From Verrucosispora sp. WMMD573 (lineage in GTDB: Bacteria > Actinomycetota > Actinomycetes > Mycobacteriales > Micromonosporaceae): DNA of 64,000 bases. The notes beneath the pieces were generated by a model that did no database searches, was not told the DNA's origin, and was given only the letters and a program-made list of their open reading frames with translations. Both the position numbers and the translations under genes were made by a program. Position 1 is the stretch's first letter. Each line of letters opens with the position of its first letter. This document shows positions 58,211 to 64,000 of this stretch, piece after piece. Location: NCBI RefSeq assembly GCF_027497175.1, contig NZ_CP114901.1:5022001-5086000 (forward strand), written 5' to 3'.

Positions 58211-58970
58211 GGTCTCTCCCCCAGGCAGCTTCAACCGGGTCTGCAACCGGGTCAACGCCGGTCACGACCGCACAGGATTACGAAACACCCGACAATGGGC
58301 CATCAGTATGATTCGCTACATTCAGCCGGGCCCTGCCTGACCCCGCGGAACACCAACGCACGCTACCACTCGTCCAACGTCACGCAATCCGTTAATTCTG
58401 CATATGCCACTGTGCGCTTCCCACGCATCGCGCGATTGCGACGATTCCTCCGTAACTGCGGCAGCCGCCTTCGACGGCCTCACCGGCAAACACTCCCGCG
58501 ACCAGCGGAAAGGCATCTCTACGGCCACGTATGAGCAGCTCATGGCACCTTCCTCTGGTGTCGGACACCCGACCCACATCGGGCCACCGACGACCATGTG
58601 TCAAGGGTCACATAATCAAAACGTTATATGGCTACTAAATGAAGGTCGGGCCACCGGTCGGGGTACCGCCGACATCACCACCGAAACCGCCCCGAGCCAC
58701 GCCCCACAACGGGTGGCATATTTATTTTTGCAGGTTGCACGGACGCCCGGGGCCGGCACCTCTTCGCCACGTCGGATTGCCGACTCTCGCAGAACTGTTG
58801 GCATCTCCACGACAGCTCACTCTGTGTGCATTCTTCATGGTCGTATTCCGAATCGGCGCCGGTATCGTATGGTGCGGCACAGCGGACGCCCAGCGCGTCG
58901 TCACGGTGCAGCGTGGCGGGCGCGGATCGGCGGGTCACGGTCGCCCAACCAAGCCATCGAAGGGGCCAAC
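58211..58970. other. 760-bp gene-free region with divergent promoters
   Basis: No credible gene on either strand; overlapping frames lack family features. It contains the shared element at 58392-58427 facing left, AT-rich tracts (for example catatttatttttgcagg at 58717-58735) facing the hydrolase to the right, and a GGGTGGCAT at 58711-58719 that resembles the reverse of the motif at 44762. It is the longest intergenic stretch in the window and a probable regulatory hub. Confidence 0.6.
58392..58427 (-). promoter_or_regulatory. shared 36-bp promoter element, copy 2
   Basis: Matches copy 1 at 49586-49621 in 30 of 36 positions without gaps, including an unbroken TTAATTCTGCATA. It lies 182 bp upstream of the transglutaminase-like start, first gene of a minus-strand run down to the GNAT gene. 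Confidence 0.7.
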
Positions 58971-59915
58971 ATGCCGTTGGATCGGATACTGCGCAGTCTC
59001 ATCGCCTGGCAACATGCCGACGGTGCGCCGCCCCCGCTCCGTACGATGCCGGTCGAGCAGGCCCGCGAGCGCTACCGGGCAAGTGCCATTCGTCCCCGGC
59101 GCCAGGACGGCGGTCCGGATCGAACGGTGGTCGTCGACGAGAAGATCGACAGTTTGGACGGCACGCCGATCCGGTCCAGGGTGTACACGCCGCGTGCCGA
59201 CGCCGACCGGGTGATCACTTACCTGCACGGCGGCGGCTGGGTGACCGGCGACCTCGACACGCACGACCTGGCCTGTCGGGTGCTCGCGGCGTCTCTGGGC
59301 GCGGTTGTCGTCTCCGCCGACTACCGCAGAGCGCCGGAGTTTCCGTACCCCACACCCCTGCACGACGCCATCTCGGTCGCGCGCTGGACCGGCCGGATGT
59401 TCCCCGACCGCGACCACGTGCTCGCCGGCGACAGCGCGGGTGCCCAGCTCGCCCTCGGCGTCGCCCTCGACGCCCGTGCCAACGGCGGCCCGCGCATCGC
59501 CGCGCTGCTGCTGATGTATCCGCCAGTCGACCCGAGCCTGCGGATCGCCGGCGCCGGTGCGCACACCGAGGGGTACCTGCTGTCCGTCGACGACCTGGCC
59601 TGGTGCTACGAGCAGTACCTTCCCGATCCACGGCACCGGAACGATCCCGGCGTCGATCTGCTGCGCGCGGACCTGCACGGTCTACCACCGACGGTCGTCG
59701 CCACGGCCGAGTTCGACCCGCTGCAACGCGAGGGCGAACTGCTGGTCGAGAGCCTGCACGCCGCCGGCGTGCCCGCCCGGCACGTACCCGGGCCGGGCCT
59801 GGTGCACGGCTCGTTTCTGATCCAGGACATCGTGCCCGCCGCGGCGACCAACGCGCAGCAGGTCATTCGGGAGATCGACGCCGTCCTCACCTCCGCCCGC
59901 CGACCCGCCCCATGA
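58971..59915 (+). CDS. HSL-family alpha/beta hydrolase (esterase)
   Basis: 314 residues from ATG 58971 (GAAGGGG six bases upstream); the frame is open from 58404 but the extension is not protein-like. HSL signatures: YLHGGGW, nucleophile GDSAGAQLALG, Asp in AEFDPL and His in GLVHGSF. It is the only plus-strand gene of the second cluster and has its own upstream region. It may release or de-acylate a pathway intermediate, or be a resistance-type esterase. Confidence 0.85.
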   Translation: MPLDRILRSLIAWQHADGAPPPLRTMPVEQARERYRASAIRPRRQDGGPDRTVVVDEKIDSLDGTPIRSRVYTPRADADRVITYLHGGGWVTGDLDTHDLACRVLAASLGAVVVSADYRRAPEFPYPTPLHDAISVARWTGRMFPDRDHVLAGDSAGAQLALGVALDARANGGPRIAALLLMYPPVDPSLRIAGAGAHTEGYLLSVDDLAWCYEQYLPDPRHRNDPGVDLLRADLHGLPPTVVATAEFDPLQREGELLVESLHAAGVPARHVPGPGLVHGSFLIQDIVPAAATNAQQVIREIDAVLTSARRPAP

Positions 59916-59949
59916 CCGGCCGCCACCTTGTTGGGACGGCCGGACGCGG

Positions 59950-61671
59950 TCACGAGGTCGCGGTCGCCAGTGGCTGCCAGTCGGTGTAGACCGGGTCCAG
60001 GCCGTCCCCGAGGAACAGCCGACGCATCTCCGCACGCTTGACCTTGCCGCTCGTCGCGCGCCGGACGCCACCCCGGCGCAGCAGGACGATTCCGTCGGGC
60101 CGGACACCGAAATCGCGGCTGAGCGTACGCGTGATCTCGTCGGCCAGGTGACGCAGCCGCTCCTCGGACGGCCGCCCATTGATCTCGGAGACCACGACCA
60201 GGGCGTTGCCGGACCTGGATTCGTCGCGCGGCACGGTGAAGACCGCACCGATGATGCCCAGACCGGGAATCTGTGCCCGCAACGCCCGCTCGATCTCCTG
60301 CGGGTAGAGGCAGCGACCATCCACGACGAGCAGTTCGGCCGTCCGCCCGGTCACGTACAGCTCACCCTCGTGCATGGTGCCGAGATCCCCCGTGCGGACG
60401 TAGCCGTCGACGGTGACCGTCCGGTCGGTCGCGGCCTCGTCGCGCCAGTAGCCACGGGAGACGCTGGGACCGCGTACCCAGATTTCGCCGATGGCCCCGG
60501 CGGGCAGCGCCGCACCGGTGGTCGGGTCGACGATCAGCACCTCGACGTGGCGCGGTGTGCCACAGCTGACCACACCCGGACCCGCGTCGGTGGGAGTGAA
60601 CCTGTGTCGCTCCAACCCATGCTCGTCGACCCTGGTCACGACGGCCTTCCGGAACGGGTCCGCCGAGACGAGCAGCGTCGCCTCGGACAGGCCGTAGCAG
60701 GGGCACACCACGTCGTCGCGCAACCCGGCCGGAGCGAACCGCTTCGCGAACGCCTCCAGCGTCTCGGCGTGCACCCGTTCCGCTCCGTTGACTCCGATAC
60801 GCCATCGGGACAGGTCCAGCCCGCTCAGTTGGGTGTCGGTGACCCTGGCGCGACACATCTCGAAGGCGAAGTCCGGGGCGGCGGACACCTGGATGTCGTA
60901 CTTGTCGATCATGCGTAGCCAGCGGTGCGGCTGCCGGATGAAGGCGGCGGGGTGCATCAGTACGCAGCCGCCCCCCACCAGCAGGGCAGGCAGCAGGTGA
61001 CCGAAGAGTCCCATGGCGTGGTGCAGCGGGACCCAGCCGCCGAGTCTGGTCTCGGTGGTCAGCCCGTACACGCGGCGCTGGTTCTCCACGTCGTGCAGGA
61101 GGTTGCCGTGGCTGACCGGCACGCCCCGGGGTTCGCCGACGGTGCCCGAGGTGTACTGGATGATCGCGAGTGTGTCGTGGTCCAGTTCGCTGGGGGACCA
61201 CGATTCCGCCTCCGGTACGGCGGGACTGTCGGTGGCCAGCAGCGGCAGGTCGGACAACCCGACCGCCTGCGCCCACGTCAGGACGGCGGAGCGGTTGGCC
61301 GTGTCGGTCAGCACCGCCGACGGCCCGGCGTTCTCGGCGATCCCTCGGGCGCGCGACCGCTCATGGGGATAACGCCCCGGCAGCGGTGCCGGCACCGCGA
61401 CCATCCCGGCGTAGAGACAGCCCACGAGCGCCGCAGCGAAGTCGAAGCCGGTGGGATACAACAGCAGCACCCGGTCGCCGGCCGGGTGACGCGCCTGAAG
61501 CCACGCCCCGATCCTCCTTGCCTCGGCATCCAGTTGAGCGAACGACCAGCGCCGGTGACCGTCGGGACGATCGATGTCGTCGACGACGATCAGCGCGGCG
61601 CGCTCCGGTGTCGTCCGGGCGTGCCCACGGATCGCGGTGGCGGCACTCGCGGTGAGCGACAGATCAATCAT
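59950..61671 (-). CDS. fatty-acyl-AMP ligase 2 (FAAL-like)
   Basis: 573 residues from ATG 61671 (GAGAGG upstream). IIQYTSGTVGEPRGVPVSHGN, WVPLHHAMGLFGHLLPALL, CPCYGLSEATLL, GYVRTGDLG and C-terminal RRATSGKVKRAEM are FAAL-type motifs, but the P-loop has Thr-Val for Ser-Thr and Arg for the usual Lys, and HHAMG for YHDMG, so it differs noticeably from FAAL-1. It probably loads a second acid onto ACP 2 or ACP 3. It is alone on its transcript, with the TGAGAAATGCA repeat array about 190 bp upstream. Confidence 0.85.
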   Translation of the reverse strand: MIDLSLTASAATAIRGHARTTPERAALIVVDDIDRPDGHRRWSFAQLDAEARRIGAWLQARHPAGDRVLLLYPTGFDFAAALVGCLYAGMVAVPAPLPGRYPHERSRARGIAENAGPSAVLTDTANRSAVLTWAQAVGLSDLPLLATDSPAVPEAESWSPSELDHDTLAIIQYTSGTVGEPRGVPVSHGNLLHDVENQRRVYGLTTETRLGGWVPLHHAMGLFGHLLPALLVGGGCVLMHPAAFIRQPHRWLRMIDKYDIQVSAAPDFAFEMCRARVTDTQLSGLDLSRWRIGVNGAERVHAETLEAFAKRFAPAGLRDDVVCPCYGLSEATLLVSADPFRKAVVTRVDEHGLERHRFTPTDAGPGVVSCGTPRHVEVLIVDPTTGAALPAGAIGEIWVRGPSVSRGYWRDEAATDRTVTVDGYVRTGDLGTMHEGELYVTGRTAELLVVDGRCLYPQEIERALRAQIPGLGIIGAVFTVPRDESRSGNALVVVSEINGRPSEERLRHLADEITRTLSRDFGVRPDGIVLLRRGGVRRATSGKVKRAEMRRLFLGDGLDPVYTDWQPLATATS

Positions 61672-62020
61672 TGCCCCGGTTCCTCTCCCTGCCGTATGCA
61701 CGAACCGTCAGCACCACGAATGACCTGCGAGGCGCTCCAGGAAGCCAGTGAACGACGGAGGACGCGTTGGTCGCGCATGTGCCGTCGGTTGAACGGAGAA
61801 CCGCTTCGATCAGCAGGCTAGCACCGGCCGCAGGGGCCATCCACCGGACCAGCGCCACTACTGAGAAATGCACACCCTGAGCATTAGAAACGCATCCGGA
61901 TGCGGTACCTCATAGACCGGAGCTTCGCCAGCATAAAGCCGCCCTTCAGTGCAAGGAAAGGTTCCGTAAAGAAATCCGACCGGGTGCGCTGAATGGACCG
62001 GGGCGACTCACCCGACTCAC
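61672..62020. other. 349-bp gene-free region upstream of FAAL-2
   Basis: No gene is seen. It contains the direct-repeat array at 61862-61894 and separates FAAL-2 from the LuxR gene, both on the minus strand. Confidence 0.55.
61862..61894. promoter_or_regulatory. 11-bp-period direct repeats (candidate SARP/OmpR-type operator)
   Basis: TGAGAAATGCA and TTAGAAACGCA are repeated with a 22-bp offset, with CACCCTGAGCA between them, giving three units at one-helical-turn spacing. The first unit is identical over 15 bp with 25622-25636. Direct repeats on one face of the helix are how SARP and OmpR-type winged-helix proteins bind, and such a regulator is encoded at 44153. Confidence 0.5.
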
Positions 62021-62626
62021 TCAGATCCAGTGCGACTCCCGGGCGATCCGCAGCGCGTCGATCCGGTTGCGAGCGTTGAGCTTCGCGACGACCGACGACA
62101 GATAGTTACGCACCGTGCCGTCGGAGAGGCGCAGCCGAGCCGCGATCTCACCAACGGTGTCCCCCTGGTAGACGTGGGTGAGCACCGAAAGCTCGCGGGG
62201 CGTGAGTGGGCAGTCCCCGTTGCCCAGAGCGGCCACCGTCAGTTCCGCGTCGAAGACGCGTTCGCCGAGGTGGACGCGACGGATGGCGTCGAAGAACTGG
62301 CGGGGCGGGACGTCGCGCTGCACCAGCCCCGCGATCTCTCCCGCGAAGGCCCGGCGCACGACCGGCCGGGTGAACGAGGTCGCGAGCAACATGCTTCGGC
62401 AACCCGGGACGCTTGCCACCTTCTCGGCGAACGCCACCGCGTCGCTCTCCTCGCGCTGAAAGCTGATGATCACCACGTCGGGCCGATGCAGCTCGGCGAA
62501 ATCCAACGCGTCCAAATAGTTACTCATCGATCCGACGACGCAGAACTCCTCCTCCTGCCCCAAGAGGGCAGTGAGCGCAAAACGGGACAGATGCAGAACG
62601 TCGGACACGAGCACGTCGATTGCCAC
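62021..62626 (-). CDS. LuxR-type regulator with atypical receiver lacking phospho-acceptor Asp
   Basis: 201 residues from GTG 62626. The N-terminal part has the receiver fold (VLVSDVLHLSRFALTALLG...RPDVVIISFQ), but Ser55 stands where the phosphorylated Asp of NarL-type proteins lies and the upstream acidic pair is reduced to S8-D9. The C-terminal LuxR HTH is intact (LTPRELSVLTHVYQGDTVGEIAARLRLSDGTVRNYLSSVVAKLNARNRIDALRIA). It is likely a phosphorylation-independent, perhaps ligand-controlled, activator of the second cluster, and marks its right edge. Confidence 0.88.
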   Translation of the reverse strand: MAIDVLVSDVLHLSRFALTALLGQEEEFCVVGSMSNYLDALDFAELHRPDVVIISFQREESDAVAFAEKVASVPGCRSMLLATSFTRPVVRRAFAGEIAGLVQRDVPPRQFFDAIRRVHLGERVFDAELTVAALGNGDCPLTPRELSVLTHVYQGDTVGEIAARLRLSDGTVRNYLSSVVAKLNARNRIDALRIARESHWI

Positions 62627-62922
62627 TTATTCCCTCCAGACGGTTCCCCGACCGCGCCGTTGGGGGCCCAGCGCGCACCCTCGACGTCATAATGTCACAC
62701 GCGTACGAAAATCTGAAGGTCGATATCTGACAGTGCCGGACGTGCAATTTGCTACCACTGTGGACATTCGCTGGATCAAGATTGCGACAAGCATGACAGT
62801 GTCAAATTCGCGATAGATGTCCGGCCTTCTGCCGATCGGACCAGGGGGTCCTCAAGATCGCGGCACCGCCGACCCGAGGCGGTGGCGGACAGCCGTGCCA
62901 CGTCGCCTCCTCGGCGTCCGCG

Positions 62923-63288
62923 TCAGGGAAGGCGACCGGTCACCAGATGGTCCGGCGCGCGCATCCGCCACGCGTCGGTGATCAGCTCGTCGAGCCGCTC
63001 GACGGCGACCGCCGCCAGGCGCACCATGACCAGGGGAAGCCCGTCGTAGGCCGGGGTGGTGAAGAACAGTGTCGGCTCACCGAGGAGCAGCGCCTGCTTC
63101 TCGGCCTCGTCGCCGACGTACAACACGGCGATGTCGGTGCGGATGACGCGCGGCTTTCCCGGCCGGCGCTCGGGGTAGGACCAGATGAAGCCTTTGTCCG
63201 CGACCCGGAAGTCGAAGCCGTCGCTGTCGATCTCCACGGCGTACGGTAGCGCCAGAGCCAGCCGGCGTACGTCGGAGGCGTCAGCCAT
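62923..63288 (-). CDS. MmcQ/YjbR-like protein
   Basis: 121 residues with the YjbR-like pattern: RRLALALPYAVEIDSDGFDFRVADKGFIWSYPE...VIRTDIAVLYVGDEAEKQALLLGEPTLFFTTPAYDGLPLVMVRLAAVAVERLDELITDAWRMRAP. These small CyaY-like-fold proteins bind nucleic acid in known cases and have no settled role. Outside the cluster; ordinary flanking gene. Confidence 0.8.
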   Translation of the reverse strand: MADASDVRRLALALPYAVEIDSDGFDFRVADKGFIWSYPERRPGKPRVIRTDIAVLYVGDEAEKQALLLGEPTLFFTTPAYDGLPLVMVRLAAVAVERLDELITDAWRMRAPDHLVTGRLP

Positions 63289-63299
63289 CGCCTGTCCCT

Positions 63300-63467
63300 G
63301 AGATCACCGGTCGCGGCATGCCGAGAGGCTAGCCGCAGACTCCGACATCGCCACCACCGGGAGCAACCGCCACCACGCTTCTTCGCCTCGTCGTACAGCT
63401 GCTCCTTGGCGACCGTACGGGCCGCGATCCGCTCGGCGCGGCTGGTGGACCGACCTGCCCGCCGCAT
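63300..63467 (-). pseudogene. possible broken Rho_N/SAP-like small gene
   Basis: From ATG 63467 the minus strand reads MRRAGRSTSRAERIAARTVAKEQLYDEAKKRG, which resembles the basic N-terminus of small actinobacterial proteins that continue into a Rho-N/SAP helix pair. After that the frame runs into Trp/Arg-rich noise and on into the YjbR-like gene, so the gene appears frameshifted or decayed. Weak call. Confidence 0.3.
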
Positions 63468-63522
63468 CAGCCGGGTGGCGGGACGAACGACGTCCGCCCC
63501 ATCCACCCGGGACGCCGATGAC

Positions 63523-64000
63523 TCAGGAGGTGAACTTGTCCAGCGCCAACTCGATGGCACCGCTGTCCGGCTGGGCGTACGCCCTCATGGTCTCCTTGTT
63601 GTAGGAGATGAAACTCGGGCACCGCACCGCCGGGGCGTTGACCCGGCCGCCCTCACCGATCTTCTCACCGGTCTTGGCGGCGTAGAAGCTCAGCGTGTAG
63701 CGCGAGGACACGTAGTCGACGGTGACCTGCTTGTCGTCGCGGTCCTTGTACTGGCACTTGCGGGGCGTGCCCTCGCTGCCCTGCTCGAAGGTGAGGCAGC
63801 CGACGACGGAGACCGACGCCCACTCGGCGGTCTTGGCGTAGTACGGCTTGTCGAAGCCGACGGACTTGCTCAGCCAGGACTCCGGACGCTCCGGGGAGTT
63901 GGCGAACGTGTAGACCTTGGTGCCCTTCGCTCCGGTGTAGGGCGCGGCGTTGAGGATCGGGCTGCCTTCACACACGGCGGACATGTCGCTGGAGTTACGG
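63523..64000 (-). CDS. hypothetical secreted or membrane-linked protein, N-terminus beyond window
   Basis: The frame is open to the right edge; the ATG at 63984 is inside an uninterrupted frame, so the true start may be outside. The visible part (about 154 residues) has paired Cys (VCEGSP, VVGCLTF, RKCQYK, VRCPSF) and beta-strand-rich sequence ending ALDKFTS, suggesting an extracytoplasmic disulfide domain. I do not recognise the family. Confidence 0.6.
   Translation of the reverse strand, partial: RNSSDMSAVCEGSPILNAAPYTGAKGTKVYTFANSPERPESWLSKSVGFDKPYYAKTAEWASVSVVGCLTFEQGSEGTPRKCQYKDRDDKQVTVDYVSSRYTLSFYAAKTGEKIGEGGRVNAPAVRCPSFISYNKETMRAYAQPDSGAIELALDKFTS

Noticed and set aside
58711..58735. 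GGGTGGCATATTTATT as a fourth copy of the regulator motif
   Set aside because: Only about nine contiguous bases agree with the 44762 site; kept as a note in the intergenic entry, not as a feature.
58404..58970. Long N-terminal extension of the HSL hydrolase frame
   Set aside because: Sequence is not protein-like, overlaps the shared promoter element, and a good ribosome site precedes ATG 58971.
46576..62626. Isonitrile lipopeptide or valanimycin/triacsin-type pathway
   Set aside because: FAAL and ACP genes are shared features, but there is no Sco-type non-heme oxidase, no NRPS with reductase, no VlmA-like or membrane N-N forming protein and no cupin-MetRS hydrazine synthase.
62734..62775. 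GCAATTTGCTACCACTGTGG before the LuxR gene as a third copy of the 36-bp element
   Set aside because: Shares only CCACTGTG and GCAAT with copy 2 and lacks the TTAATTCTGCATA core.
1..64000. tRNA, rRNA, CRISPR arrays, transposase genes or attachment sites
   Set aside because: Scanned by eye on both strands; no cloverleaf, array-like repeats, transposase motif or paired att-like repeat was recognised.

Overview
The window is high-GC DNA in the style of a Micromonosporaceae-type actinomycete: GTG starts, frequent ATGA/GTGA overlaps between genes, rare TTA codons, and a LAL regulator, a CBM2-linked secreted esterase and NRPS genes. I had no database, so the taxonomic statement is inference. Most of the window is specialised metabolism.

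Region 1 (1-9 kb) is flanking and regulatory. It holds a truncated LuxR/LAL regulator, an orphan sensor kinase, a PaaX-like repressor and a secreted CE1/PHB-depolymerase-like esterase with a CBM2. A drug-efflux MFS gene follows, flanked by two paralogous TetR genes. A TetR-type palindrome at 6390-6409 recurs at 15373-15392 in front of the siderophore ABC transporter genes.

Region 2 (9-46 kb) is a pyochelin-like assembly line with an unusual starter. Core: ArCP-Cy-A(Cys)-[embedded MT/E-like]-PCP, then docking-Cy-A(Cys)-PCP-TE, a thiazolinyl-imide reductase, a YbtP/YbtQ-like ABC pair, a type II TE and AsnB. Starter genes: PyrH-like tryptophan halogenase, flavin reductase, A-PCP didomain with MbtH, P450, tryptophan 2,3-dioxygenase, kynurenine formamidase, aminotransferase, SDR, type II TE and an EntE/DhbE-like aryl-AMP ligase. 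This is the gene logic of 3-hydroxyquinaldic or quinoxaline acid starters (thiocoraline and echinomycin types), here with a halogenase and delivered to a siderophore line instead of a depsipeptide line. The inferred product is a chlorinated hydroxyquinaldoyl-thiazoline/thiazolidine metallophore. A multicopper oxidase, a small membrane protein and a two-component system (34.8-39.3 kb) sit in the middle of it.

Region 3 (46.5-62.6 kb) is a second, less familiar pathway, partly interleaved with the first: MbtH, antiporter, winged-helix regulator and A-PCP lie on the same strand just downstream of its ACP-PPTase-FAAL genes. It has two fatty-acyl-AMP ligases, three small carrier proteins, a PPTase, an aminotransferase fused to a cyanobacterial-type acyl-ACP reductase, a GNAT, a seryl-tRNA-synthetase-like amino acid:carrier-protein ligase, an AurF-like diiron N-oxygenase, a nitronate-monooxygenase-like flavoprotein, a transglutaminase-like protein, two alpha/beta hydrolases and an atypical LuxR regulator. 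The enzyme set predicts a fatty amine joined to an N-oxygenated aminoacyl unit. I do not recognise the product, and this is the best candidate for an undescribed system.

Non-coding structure supports co-regulation. A roughly 36-bp element with 30/36 identity precedes the 49 kb and 58 kb operons. A TGAGAAATGCACACC-type motif lies upstream of the large NRPS gene, the FAAL-2 gene and, in diverged form, the winged-helix regulator gene. A 42-codon ORF at 49.3 kb looks like the collapsed remnant of a second copy of the pathway hydrolase. The right end (62.9-64 kb) returns to ordinary small genes.
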